Of a stretch of DNA of 39,898 nt, positions 8,080-16,136 are shown in pieces. The notes below the pieces were generated by a model that was not told where the DNA came from, searched no databases, and saw only the letters and a program-made list of their open reading frames with translations. Positions within the stretch are counted from its first letter, which is position 1. The number at the start of each line of letters is the position of its first letter. The stretch is taken from NCBI GenBank assembly GCA_023383795.1, contig JAHDYJ010000030.1, positions 1 through 39,898 on the forward strand, read 5' to 3'. Source of the stretch: Burkholderiales bacterium (lineage in GTDB: Bacteria > Pseudomonadota > Gammaproteobacteria > Burkholderiales > SG8-39). The position numbers and the translations under genes are program-made.

Positions 8080-8979
8080 TCAGTCCTCGAGGAGCGCCTT
8101 CCGCGCCTCGGCAAAGTCCTTGCGCTTGGCGGCGTCCACCTTCGGGAAGGCGAGATCGAGCCGCCCGATGCCCGCCACGATCGCGGTGGCGACGGCGAGG
8201 CGCGTGAACCACTTGTTGTCCGCCGGGATCACGTACCAGGGCGCGTGCTCGGCCGCCGTGCGGCGGATCATGTCCTCGTAGGCGCGCATGTAGTCTTTCC
8301 AGTGCCGCCGCTCGTGCACGTCGGCGCTCGAGAACTTCCAGTTCTTCTCCGGCCGGTCGAGCCGCTCGAGGAAGCGCTTCTTCTGCTCGCCGCGCGACAC
8401 GTGGAGGAAGAACTTGAGGATCAGGCAGCCGTTTCGCGCCAGGTACCGCTCGAAGTTGCGGATCGCCTCGAAGCGCTCCTGCCAGACGTCCCTCGTCACG
8501 AGCTCCGGCGGCAGCTTCTGCCCGGCCAGGAACTCCTGGTGCACGCGCACCACGAGCACCTCCTCGTAGTAGCTGCGGTTGAAGATGCCGATCCGGCCGC
8601 GCTCCGGGAGGGCCTTCACGCAGCGCCACAGGAAGTCGTGATCGAGCTCCTCGGCGGAGGGCGCCTTGAACGAGGTCACGTGCACGCCCTGCGGGTTGAC
8701 GCCGGACATGACGTGCTTGATGGTGCTGTCCTTGCCGGCGGCGTCCATCGCCTGGAACACGAGCAGCACGCTCCAGCGGTCCTGCGCGTAGAGCTTCTCC
8801 TGCTCCTCGGCGAGCCACTCGACGCCGCGCGCGAGCAGCTCTCTCGCCTCGGCCTTCTGCTCGGACTTGAGGCCGCGCGTGTCGCCGGGATCGATGTCCT
8901 CGAGGCGAAAGCGCTTGCCCTTGACGATCCGATAGGGCACGAGGAACTTCTCGATCCGTTTGATGCTTATCTCGGCCAC
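8080..8979 (-). CDS. ppk2: Polyphosphate kinase 2 family protein (class III-like)
   Basis: Transfers phosphate between polyphosphate and nucleotides in the cytoplasm. 299 aa. The Walker A region is QAMDAAGKDST (residues 76-86), the second motif is FNRSYYEEVLVVRV, and the lid region is RGEQKKRF. The Asn in FNRS-YE, rather than the FDRSWYNR pattern of class I, resembles class III PPK2 enzymes that phosphorylate AMP and ADP. I prefer the GTG at 8979, preceded by GGAG, over the upstream GTG at 9033, whose extra residues look non-family. It is transcribed away from the PatZ-like gene across an 82-bp gap. Class assignment from motif alone is tentative. Confidence 0.9.
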   Translation of the reverse strand: MAEISIKRIEKFLVPYRIVKGKRFRLEDIDPGDTRGLKSEQKAEARELLARGVEWLAEEQEKLYAQDRWSVLLVFQAMDAAGKDSTIKHVMSGVNPQGVHVTSFKAPSAEELDHDFLWRCVKALPERGRIGIFNRSYYEEVLVVRVHQEFLAGQKLPPELVTRDVWQERFEAIRNFERYLARNGCLILKFFLHVSRGEQKKRFLERLDRPEKNWKFSSADVHERRHWKDYMRAYEDMIRRTAAEHAPWYVIPADNKWFTRLAVATAIVAGIGRLDLAFPKVDAAKRKDFAEARKALLED

Positions 8980-9061
8980 GCGGCGCTCCGGGTCGGACGG
9001 CTGTGAACGATAGCGCCTTCTCTGCGCCTGCACAATTGCCAGGGCGCGCCGACCCGCACGC

Positions 9062-11557
9062 TCAGAGATCGATCACGGTCCGCACCGTCTCCGGGTCGTC
9101 GGGGGTGCGCGTCTCGCGAAAGCCGACCCGGCGGGCGAGGTCGCGCATCGGCGCGTTCTCCCGCAGGACGATGCCGTATACGGTCTTGATGCCGCGCTCC
9201 CTGGCGTAGTCGAGGATCGCGCGCAGCGACGCCTCGCCGACGCCGCGGCGCTGCACGTCCGAGCGCGTCGACACCGCGTACTCCGCGGTCGCGCCGTCCG
9301 GATCGGCGACGATGCGCGCGCCGCCCCACAGCTCGCCGGGCTGCGTCGGGTCCTCGACGACGAGCGCGAGCTCGCGGTCGTAGTCGATCGCGGTGCCGCG
9401 CGCGGCGAGATCGTCGCGCAGCTCGCTCATCGACGTGAAGAGGCGCATGCGCCGGTCCTGCGCGGTCATCCTCAGGAAGGCGCGCTGCATCGCGCGCGCG
9501 TCGGCCGCGAACACGCCCTGCGGCCCGGCGAGCAGCGGGTTCACGCGGAGCTCGGCGAGCGACGCCTGATCGGCCAGTAGCTGCGACACCTGCACGATCG
9601 CCGCGACGATCGCATCGACGTTCACGGGCGCGGCATGCTCGGCCTCCAGGATCATCCTGCCGATGCGCGTGTCGGCAAGCGCGGCGCGTGCGAGCGCCGT
9701 GTTCAGCGGCGGCAGGCCGCACGTGTAGTCGCGCACCGTCTCGCAATACGGTCCGCCCTGGCCGAGCACGAGCACCGGACCGAACGTCGGGTCGCTCGCC
9801 ACGCCGAGCAGCAGCTCGAGCACGCCGGCCGCACGGCGCGTCGGCTGCACGACGAACCCCGCCACGCGCGCGCCGGGCCGGACGCGGCGGGCCCGCTCCT
9901 GGAGGGTGCGGCAGCGGCGCGTCAGCGCCTCGCCGCTCGCCGCTTCCAGCGGCTCGGTGCGCGACGCCCGCCCGCCGCCGCGCACGAGCCCGGCCACGGT
10001 CACCGGATAGCCGAGCGCGGCGGCCGCCGCCCGCGCCTCGGCCGCGGTGCGGACCGTGCGCGTCACGGCCGCGGGAATGCCGTACGCCTGCAGCAGCGCG
10101 AGCGACTCGCCGGCGTCGAGCGCGCGTCGCCCCTCGGCGAGCGCGACGTCGACGATCTCCGCGGCCTCCTCGGGATGCGGCGCTCCGGCGCCGGCGATCG
10201 CGTCCGGGATCTCGCCGAGCTGCGCCAGGGCGCGCGCCGCCCTCATGCCCGTCAGGAACGCGCGCACCGCGTCCACCGTATCGTCGTAGCACGGGATTCC
10301 GGCGTGCTCCAGGCGCGCACGCGTCTCGCCGTCGCCCGATCCGAGCAGCGCCGCGATCACCAGGCGGCCCGCGGCCTGCGCCTGCGCCGCGCGCTCGATG
10401 ATGGCGCGCGCGATGCCGGCCGGATCGGCGCCCGGCGCGGGCGCGTGGACAAGGAGCACGGCGTCCGCGTCGTCGCCCTCGAGAACCGCGCCGAGCGCAG
10501 CGGCGAAACGCGCCGGCGCAGCGTCGTCGCCGAGATCGATGCAGCACGCCGCCGGCAGGCGCCCCACGCCGGCCGCGAGCAGTCGCGCGCGCGCGGCGCC
10601 GTCGAGCGGCGCGACCGAACCGCCGCCCGCCGCCACGGCATCGGCGGCGAGCAGCGCCGCGCCGGTGCCGTTCGCGACGATCGCGAGCCGTCCGCGCGCG
10701 AGCCCCTGCACGCGCATCGGGTGCAGCCGGCCGAGCGCGAGCGCCGCGTCGAACAGGGCCTCGACCGAGCGCACGCGGACCAGACCCGTGCGCCGGAACA
10801 CGGCGTCGTAGACGTCGTCGGCGCGCAGCAGGCCGCCGAGCCCCGGCCGGGCTCGCTCGCGCGCCGCGCCGCCCCGCAGCACCAGGACGGGCTTGGTGCG
10901 CACCGCCGCGCGCGCCGCCGAAACGAAGCGGCGGGCGTCGGCGATGTGCTCCAGATGCAGGAGGATCGAGGTCGTCGACGCGTCGGTCGCCAGGTAGTCC
11001 AGCACGTCGCCGAGGACGACGTCGCTCGCCTTGCCCACCGCGGCGACGCGCGAGAAGCCGAAACCGCGCCCCGCGGCGCAGCCGAGCATCGCGCCGAGCA
11101 CCGAGTCCGACTGCGTGACGAGCGCGGTGGCGCCCGCGGCGGGCGGCGTCGCCGCCGCCCCGGCGACGAGCCCGATCGCCGGGACCATCACGCCGCTGCG
11201 CGACGGACCGAGCGCGCGCAGGCCGAGCTCGCGCGCGCGGCTGCGCAGCGCCTGCCACTCGCGCCCCCGCTGCCGCCCGTCGCCCGCCTCGGTGTTCACG
11301 AAGATCACCGCTTCGCACCCGAGCCGGCGCATTCGCTCGAGAGTGCTCACCGGCCGCCGCTGCGGCAGCGCGATCACGCCGAGATCGAACCGCGCGTCGC
11401 GCGGAACGCCGTGCGTGACGTCGTGCACCGCGACCTGCAGGCCGGGCGACGCGAGGTTCGCGCGCAGCGCGCGCTCGGCCGGGTCGTCGGCGCGCGCGCC
11501 GGGCGCGAACGCGATCCGCTCGGGCTCGAAGAGCGCGCGGATCGCGCTGACCGTCAT
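9062..11557 (-). CDS. patZ: PatZ/YfiQ-like protein acetyltransferase: acyl-CoA-synthetase-like domains plus GNAT
   Basis: 831 aa. It follows the layout of E. coli PatZ: an N-terminal CoA-binding Rossmann domain (FEPERIAF), a succinyl-CoA-ligase-like core (DYLATDASTTSILLHLEH, SDARRFVSAARAA-type block), an ATP-grasp-like region (LLQAYGIPAAVTRTV ... GLPPLNTALARAAL) and a C-terminal GNAT domain (IDYDRELALVV ... RRGVGEASLRAIL). Pat enzymes acetylate lysines of metabolic enzymes such as acetyl-CoA synthetase. Where PatZ has an ALKLRSPDI-HKS motif, this protein reads VTVAGLVRGGGRASR, losing both the Lys and the His-Lys pair, so synthetase activity is very unlikely. The GNAT acetyl-CoA motif RRGVGEA is intact. 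Bacterial lysine acetylation is the most likely role. Confidence 0.8.
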   Translation of the reverse strand: MTVSAIRALFEPERIAFAPGARADDPAERALRANLASPGLQVAVHDVTHGVPRDARFDLGVIALPQRRPVSTLERMRRLGCEAVIFVNTEAGDGRQRGREWQALRSRARELGLRALGPSRSGVMVPAIGLVAGAAATPPAAGATALVTQSDSVLGAMLGCAAGRGFGFSRVAAVGKASDVVLGDVLDYLATDASTTSILLHLEHIADARRFVSAARAAVRTKPVLVLRGGAARERARPGLGGLLRADDVYDAVFRRTGLVRVRSVEALFDAALALGRLHPMRVQGLARGRLAIVANGTGAALLAADAVAAGGGSVAPLDGAARARLLAAGVGRLPAACCIDLGDDAAPARFAAALGAVLEGDDADAVLLVHAPAPGADPAGIARAIIERAAQAQAAGRLVIAALLGSGDGETRARLEHAGIPCYDDTVDAVRAFLTGMRAARALAQLGEIPDAIAGAGAPHPEEAAEIVDVALAEGRRALDAGESLALLQAYGIPAAVTRTVRTAAEARAAAAALGYPVTVAGLVRGGGRASRTEPLEAASGEALTRRCRTLQERARRVRPGARVAGFVVQPTRRAAGVLELLLGVASDPTFGPVLVLGQGGPYCETVRDYTCGLPPLNTALARAALADTRIGRMILEAEHAAPVNVDAIVAAIVQVSQLLADQASLAELRVNPLLAGPQGVFAADARAMQRAFLRMTAQDRRMRLFTSMSELRDDLAARGTAIDYDRELALVVEDPTQPGELWGGARIVADPDGATAEYAVSTRSDVQRRGVGEASLRAILDYARERGIKTVYGIVLRENAPMRDLARRVGFRETRTPDDPETVRTVIDL

Positions 11558-11576
11558 GTACGCCGCGACGGAGGCG

Positions 11577-12221
11577 CTAGCGCGCCGGGCGCGGCGATTC
11601 CGCGCCGATCAGGCCGCGCTCGCGCAAGGCGCCGATGATCACCTCGGCGTAGCCGGCGATCTCCCTGCGGAGCTCGCCCGGATCGGTCGTCTGCGTCGTG
11701 CCGGACCAGACGAGCGTGCCGTCGGCCGTGTTCCACAGGTTGGTCTCCACGACCACGACTTCGTACTGGTACGCCGTCGGCGGCACCGTCACCGCCCACG
11801 CGGAGCCGTAATAGCCGTAGAAGTCGCGGCGATAGCCGATGCTCGGCACGACCGTGACGTAGCCCGGGGAGTAGGCGGTTCTGCGGTCGACGCTCAGGAC
11901 GCGCGTGACGATGGCGCCGTCGGCGCCGGCGCGCCGCACCGTCTCGGCAAGCTTGTCCTTCGCGACCTGGCCGTCCTCGGGCAACAGCCGGTAGCCGGGC
12001 ACGGCGTCGACGCCCGCCGCGCGCAGCTTCCCGGCAAACTCGTCCTCGAACGTCCGGCGCTGGCCCGACTCCCTGGAGATCGCGAGCACCAGGACCTTCC
12101 TGAACGGCGGTCCGGCGTACTCGGGGTCGACCCAGGCGTTGGTGAGCCGCGTCGACGGCGCGCACCCGGCCAGGAGCACCGCTGCGATTGCCGACAGGAG
12201 CGTGAATGCAGTTGCTCTCAC
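11577..12221 (-). CDS. DUF4136-like outer-membrane lipoprotein
   Basis: 214 aa with a lipoprotein signal AVLLAGCAPS (Cys20; Ala at +2, so outer-membrane sorting is expected). The mature part has the pattern of the DUF4136/GNA1162-like lipoprotein group: a VDPEYAGPPFRKVLVLA strand near the start, a Tyr/Gly-rich middle (YRRDFYGYYGSAW) and a terminal LWNTADGTLVWSGTTQT block. Function is unknown. The GTG start at 12221 has AGAGGA five bases upstream. It lies downstream of the paired SMR genes on the same strand, 60 bp away. Confidence 0.75.
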   Translation of the reverse strand: MRATAFTLLSAIAAVLLAGCAPSTRLTNAWVDPEYAGPPFRKVLVLAISRESGQRRTFEDEFAGKLRAAGVDAVPGYRLLPEDGQVAKDKLAETVRRAGADGAIVTRVLSVDRRTAYSPGYVTVVPSIGYRRDFYGYYGSAWAVTVPPTAYQYEVVVVETNLWNTADGTLVWSGTTQTTDPGELRREIAGYAEVIIGALRERGLIGAESPRPAR

Positions 12222-12281
12222 AGCGCGTTCCTCTTGCGCGGCCGCCGAAAGGCGAATGCTAGCGCGAAGCCGCCGGCGCGG

Positions 12282-12596
12282 TCACGACACGAGCTTCAAT
12301 CCGACGATCGCGCCGATCAGCACGGCGAGGAAGAAGAGGCGCCAGAACGTCGCCGGCTCGCGGAAGAACGCCATGCCGACGACCGCGGTGCCGAATGCGC
12401 CGAGGCCGGTCCACGCGGCATACGCGGTGCCGAGCGGGATGCTCGGCAAGGCGAGCGTCAGCAGCCAGAAGCTGGCGGCCGCGGCGCACACGAACGCGAC
12501 CGTGTGGCCGATCCGGCGGAACCCGTCGGACAGCTTGAGGAACGTTGCGAACGCAACCTCGAGGACGCCGGCGAGCGCGAGATAGACCCAGCCCAT
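12282..12596 (-). CDS. Small multidrug resistance (SMR) protein, subunit A of a pair
   Basis: 104 aa with four TM helices. Glu13 in GVLEVAF is the conserved membrane-embedded carboxylate that couples proton and substrate movement in SMR transporters. The IPLGTAYAAWTGLGAFGTAVVG block is the family signature and looks most like the SugE/Gdx branch. The position of Gdx Trp16 is Phe16 here. The ATG at 12596 starts six bases after the previous gene's stop, so the two SMR genes are co-translated and probably form a heterodimer. Confidence 0.85.
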   Translation of the reverse strand: MGWVYLALAGVLEVAFATFLKLSDGFRRIGHTVAFVCAAAASFWLLTLALPSIPLGTAYAAWTGLGAFGTAVVGMAFFREPATFWRLFFLAVLIGAIVGLKLVS

Positions 12597-12601
12597 GCCG
12601 C

Positions 12602-12949
12602 TCACTCCCGCGACACCGCCTTCAGCCCGGCGACCGCGACCACGATCGCGGCGATCAGGGCGATGCGCGCCGGCGTCGCCGGATCGCCGAAGGCGAGGAT
12701 ACCGACCAGCGCAGTGCCGAATGCGCCGATCCCGGTCCACACCGCGTAGACCGTGCCGAGCGGAATGACGCGCATGGCGAGCGTCATGAGATAGAAGCTC
12801 ACCGCGCCGAGCGCAACGAATGCGAGCGTCGGCCCGGGCTGCGTGAACCCCTCGCTCAGCTTGAGGAAGTAGGTGAACCCGACCTCGGCCGCGCCGGCGC
12901 CGAGCAGGCTGGCCCACGCCCGTGCGGGCGCGCTCGCGGCCGGCGTCAA
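12602..12949 (-). CDS. SMR protein, subunit B of a pair
   Basis: 115 aa with four TM helices. Conserved carboxylate Glu22 in GAAEVGF, then KLSEGFTQPGP and IPLGTVYAVWTGIGAFGTALVG, closely resembling SugE/Gdx guanidinium exporters. As in its partner, Phe (Phe25) replaces the usual Trp three residues after the Glu. The start is TTG at 12949, giving an N-terminal extension of about nine residues over subunit A. Only 16 bp separate it from the mltF-like stop, so there is no room for a guanidine riboswitch directly upstream. Confidence 0.82.
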   Translation of the reverse strand: MTPAASAPARAWASLLGAGAAEVGFTYFLKLSEGFTQPGPTLAFVALGAVSFYLMTLAMRVIPLGTVYAVWTGIGAFGTALVGILAFGDPATPARIALIAAIVVAVAGLKAVSRE

Positions 12950-12965
12950 GCGCGCCCCCCGCCGG

Positions 12966-14465
12966 TCACTTCCCGGCGCCCGCCTTCACCTTCTCGGCGG
13001 CTCGCCGCCGGGCCTCCAGCAGCTCGAGCTGCAGCGTGTACGCCACGTAGTACTTGTAGATGTTGCGCACGTAGCCGACGGTCTCCTGGCCGACGCGCTT
13101 GGCGGCGACGAGCTCGACGTTGTTGAACCACACGTTCGGGTCGAGCCCCTCCTTCTCCGCTTCGCGGCGCAGCTGCTGGACGCGGCCGGGACCGGCGTTG
13201 TAGGCGGCAAACGCGAAGAGCGTGAGGTTCTGCTTGTCGAACGGGACGTCCTTGAAGTAGCGCTCGTGCAGCTGGTCCATGTACTTGACGCCGGCGTGCA
13301 CGTTCGGCTCGACCTTGGTGATGTCGCCGACGGCAAGCTCGACGCCGGTGGCCGGCATGATCTGCATGATGCCGATCGCGCCGACCGGGCTCTTCGCGTT
13401 CTGGTCGAGCCGCGACTCCTGGTAGCCCTGCGCGGCGATCATCAGCGGATCGAAGCCGTACTTGTCGCCGTACTTGCGGAAGTACGCGATCGTGGCTTCG
13501 AACCTCTTCCATTCCGCCGCCTCGGTGTTGTTGCCGATCTGCTTGACGCGACGCATGTAGGTCGCCAGGCGCTGCTCGGTCACGTTGCCGCTCTTCAGGG
13601 CCTTGGCGACGAAGTCGTTCACCTCGGCCGCGAGCAGCGGGCTCCCCTTGCGCAGCGCCCAGGCGATGTCTCCGCCCGTGCGCACCGCGATGTCGCCGTG
13701 CACCTTGATCCTGGGCAGGACCTGCGCCCACATCCTCGCCTTCCAGTCATCCACGACGATGATCGCGAGCAGGCCCGCGTTCGCCATCTCCATCATGTCC
13801 TCGTCCTCTAGCGCGTCGGGGACGAGCGTGAGCTTCATCTGCGGCTTGCGCTCCGCGCCGAACCGCTTGTTGAGCTCCACCAGGCTCTCGTGGTAGCTGC
13901 TCGCCTTGCGGACGTGGACCTCCTTGCCGACAAGGTCGTCGACCCTCGCGAGCGCGGGCGCACCCGGGCCGGTCACGACCACCTCGGCGACGTTCCTGCC
14001 CACGGGTGCGGAGAAGTCCACCTGCTTCTGCCGCTCGGGCGTGATAGTCAGATTGCCGGCGGCGATGTCGCCGCGCCCCTCGATCAGCAGCGGAACGAGC
14101 CGATCGCGCGTCGTGGAGATCGCGAGGACGGTGATCGGGCGCGACCGGGTCTTGTACTTGCGGTTGAGCCACTGCTCGAAGTCGTGGAGCGTGTCGGCAG
14201 TGATGCCCCGCTGCGTGCCGCGGTCGTTGAAGAAGAGCGTGCGGCTGTAGGGAACGAGCACCCGGATGTAGCGGCGCTCCTTGATGCCGTCGAAGTCGCC
14301 TCGCCACGGCCGGCTTGCCGCCTCGATGTCGAGTGCACGCACCTCCCCGGCGCCGGCGGGTGCCTTGGCGGGACCGGCGGTTTGCGCGCCCGCCTCCTGT
14401 GCGAGGAAGGACAACGCCGCGAACAGAGGCACAATGACCAGGGAAAGCGCTCGCGAGGGCGACAT
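12966..14465 (-). CDS. mltF: MltF-like membrane-bound lytic transglycosylase (SBP_bac_3 + SLT domains)
   Basis: 499 aa periplasmic enzyme that cleaves the MurNAc-GlcNAc bond of peptidoglycan. Signal peptide 1-28, then a solute-binding-protein-3-like domain (about 65-300, with YIRVLVPYSRTLFFNDRG and GDIAAGNLTITPER) and a C-terminal SLT domain (about 330-460). The catalytic Glu is Glu350 in GYQESRLDQ, followed by GAIGIMQIMPATG and FAAYNAGPGRV. The ATG at 14465 has a strong ribosome-binding site (GGAGGT). It diverges from the small duplicated protein across 168 bp. Confidence 0.92.
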   Translation of the reverse strand: MSPSRALSLVIVPLFAALSFLAQEAGAQTAGPAKAPAGAGEVRALDIEAASRPWRGDFDGIKERRYIRVLVPYSRTLFFNDRGTQRGITADTLHDFEQWLNRKYKTRSRPITVLAISTTRDRLVPLLIEGRGDIAAGNLTITPERQKQVDFSAPVGRNVAEVVVTGPGAPALARVDDLVGKEVHVRKASSYHESLVELNKRFGAERKPQMKLTLVPDALEDEDMMEMANAGLLAIIVVDDWKARMWAQVLPRIKVHGDIAVRTGGDIAWALRKGSPLLAAEVNDFVAKALKSGNVTEQRLATYMRRVKQIGNNTEAAEWKRFEATIAYFRKYGDKYGFDPLMIAAQGYQESRLDQNAKSPVGAIGIMQIMPATGVELAVGDITKVEPNVHAGVKYMDQLHERYFKDVPFDKQNLTLFAFAAYNAGPGRVQQLRREAEKEGLDPNVWFNNVELVAAKRVGQETVGYVRNIYKYYVAYTLQLELLEARRRAAEKVKAGAGK

Positions 14466-14633
14466 TGCGGACCTCCGTGGAGGCGCGAATTGTACCCGGG
14501 CGGCGCGGCGGCGTGACCTGCGCCCGCCGCCGAAACAAACCCGAAACAATCGGTGTGCGAGCCGACATCGGGCCGATACCCGCCGTCCGTAGCATGCGTC
14601 GCGTCGGCCACCACCACTCAAGGAGACACGACC

Positions 14634-15038
14634 ATGCAAAGGACCCCACCGATTTCCGAACGCGCCCACTCCCCCCGGCCGTCGCGCGGGTCGACTCCGG
14701 CAGTGCGCCGCTCGCCGCACGCGCGGCATGGCGCCGGCCAGCCGGTCGCCTCGACCGCCGGGCAGTCGAGCGTGCGCGAACTCGTCGAGTCCGCCTTCCG
14801 CCAGATGGCGCACGGCGTGGACACGCGCAGCGCGCAGGCGCAGACCCTGGCGTTCTATCGCTCCGGCGGGCAGGAATGGACGCGCGGCCTCGATCGGGCG
14901 GCCGGACACGTCGTGCGCGCGCGCGTCACGGGAGCCTTCCGGGCGATTGCGCACGGCGCGCAAGCGGCGACGTCGCAGGCGCGGGCGCTGCGGTTCTACC
15001 GCTCGAGCGGGCACGCCTGGGCGGACAACCTCGGCTGA
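14634..15038 (+). CDS. Unrecognised small basic protein with an internal duplication
   Basis: 134 aa; I do not recognise the family. The first 50 residues are Pro/Arg/Ser-rich, probably disordered, with no signal peptide. Two copies of a roughly 32-residue unit follow: FRQMAHGVDTRSAQAQTLAF-YRSGG-EWTRGL and FRAIAHGAQAATSQARALRF-YRSSG-AWADNL, sharing the pattern FR-[MI]-AHG-x9-QA-x-[TA]-L-x-FYRS-[GS]-G-x-[ET]-W. The ATG at 14634 has AAGGAGA seven bases upstream, so this is very likely translated. It is alone on its strand, divergent from the transglycosylase and convergent with queC. Confidence 0.65.
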   Translation: MQRTPPISERAHSPRPSRGSTPAVRRSPHARHGAGQPVASTAGQSSVRELVESAFRQMAHGVDTRSAQAQTLAFYRSGGQEWTRGLDRAAGHVVRARVTGAFRAIAHGAQAATSQARALRFYRSSGHAWADNLG

Positions 15039-15056
15039 GGCGCGCGCCGATCGGCC

Positions 15057-15073
15057 GGGGGGTCGCGCCCCCC
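15057..15073. repeat. Hairpin between convergent genes
   Basis: GGGGGG-TCGCG-CCCCCC lies 18 bp past the stop of the duplicated small protein and 61 bp past the queC stop. It has no U-tract. It may slow transcription from both sides, but there is no proof of a terminator. Confidence 0.35.
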
Positions 15074-15134
15074 TCCGCGGCGCTGCACCGTTCCAGGCAG
15101 AACCCGCGCGCGAGCGAAGGGCTGCAGCGGCCCG

Positions 15135-15752
15135 CTACGCGCGGTAGGTGCCGGCGGGCTCGATGAGGCCGGCGGCGGCGAATGCCTCGCGCCGCTTCCG
15201 GCACTGCGGGCAGCGGCCGCAGTGCGCGGCGTAGCCGAGCAGGCAGCTGTACGTCGTTGCATAGTCGACACCGAGGCGCGCACCCAGCCCGATGACGTCC
15301 GCCTTCGCCAGGTCGACGAACGGCGTGGCGAGCCGCGTCTCGCCGAGCAGCCCGCAGATCAGGCGGAACTGCGCGAGGAACGCATGCGACGCGCTCGCAT
15401 AGTCCGCGGTGTCCTCGCGGTTGACCGCGAGGCAGAGCCGGCGCGAGCCGAGGTTCGCGGCGTAGGAGAGCCCGAGGCTCAGCGCGACGAGGTTGCGATG
15501 GGGCAAAGGCACGTGCGCCTTGCGCTCGTGCCCGCGGCGAAACATCCGTCCGACCTCCGCCAGATCGAGCGGCACGAGCTCGACGCCGAGCTGCTCGCAA
15601 TGCGCCGCTGCCGCGGCGCGCTCCTGCGTCGCGCCGCGCTGGCCGTAGTCGAGGAAGAGTCCCTGCACCGGCTCGCCGTCCGCCACGAGCCGGTGCAGCA
15701 GCGTGACGCTGTCGATTCCCCCGGAGAGAAGCAGCACTGACGCGGCATCCAT
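15135..15752 (-). CDS. queC: 7-cyano-7-deazaguanine (preQ0) synthase
   Basis: Cytoplasmic ATP-dependent enzyme of queuosine biosynthesis that converts 7-carboxy-7-deazaguanine to preQ0. 205 aa, slightly short for QueC. The N-type ATP pyrophosphatase P-loop LLLSGGIDSVTLLH is near the start. The C-terminal zinc site has four Cys in YSCLLGYAAHCGRCPQCRKR, and family blocks PLPHRNLVALSLG and DYASASHAFLAQF are present. The ATG at 15752 is preferred over an upstream TTG at 15761; neither has a clear ribosome-binding site. No other que genes are in the window. Confidence 0.93.
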   Translation of the reverse strand: MDAASVLLLSGGIDSVTLLHRLVADGEPVQGLFLDYGQRGATQERAAAAAHCEQLGVELVPLDLAEVGRMFRRGHERKAHVPLPHRNLVALSLGLSYAANLGSRRLCLAVNREDTADYASASHAFLAQFRLICGLLGETRLATPFVDLAKADVIGLGARLGVDYATTYSCLLGYAAHCGRCPQCRKRREAFAAAGLIEPAGTYRA

Positions 15753-15788
15753 GCGCGACAATGTAGCACCGTCGCGGCACGCGGACTG

Positions 15789-16040
15789 GTGCGGAATCTC
15801 GCGTGGCTCACCGACCGGGGTGATGGAACGGCCGAAACCCGGAGCATGCGCGACGAGATGCTGCGCCGGGCGCGCGATCTTTCAAGGGCCGCCGGCGCCA
15901 ACGCGATCCGGCACGCCGATCCGATGCAGCGGCACCTGCGCGACATCGACGCCGCCATGAAGCGTGAACCGGGACGCGAACAGCGCCGCGTTTGGCCGCG
16001 CGCGGCGCTCGGCCGCGCGCCCGACGAACCGAACGCGTGA
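15789..16040 (+). pseudogene. Relic of an acyl-CoA-dehydrogenase-like C-terminus
   Basis: In this frame the sequence reads ARDLSRAAGANAIRHADPMQRHLRDID followed by AAMKREPG. The pattern FRAAGAxAIYxxxPLQRxxRDxxAAxQH is typical of the C-terminal helix region of acyl-CoA-dehydrogenase-like flavoproteins and flavin-dependent monooxygenases. Nothing upstream in any frame resembles the rest of such an enzyme, and the end runs into a short Arg-rich tail. I read it as a degraded remnant. A 64-residue small ORF starting at the ATG near 15847 is the alternative. The 15753-16136 gap otherwise holds only the ferredoxin promoter. Confidence 0.35.
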
Positions 16041-16103
16041 AAACCCGGCGATCGGCAGGGTTTGCGCGGCGCGCTGGGGTCGCCGCGCGCGATGCGCGCT
16101 CGC

Positions 16104-16109
16104 TATAAT
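16104..16109 (+). promoter_or_regulatory. Perfect -10 box upstream of the ferredoxin operon
   Basis: TATAAT matches the sigma-70 -10 consensus six of six, striking in DNA this GC-rich. The first start codon downstream is 28 bases away, so the leader would be about 20 nt with no evident Shine-Dalgarno sequence. I see no good -35 at a 16-18 bp spacing. Confidence 0.55.
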
Positions 16110-16136
16110 TCACGGTTCGCGGCCGCGTCCGTTCCG

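Noticed and set aside
9635..11638. A 667-residue plus-strand open frame antisense to the PatZ-like gene
   Set aside because: Arg/Ala/His-rich antisense translation with no recognisable domain; GC-driven shadow frame.
12950..12965. Guanidine (ykkC) riboswitch expected before Gdx-like SMR genes
   Set aside because: Only 16 bp separate the SMR pair from the upstream mltF-like stop, too short for the aptamer.
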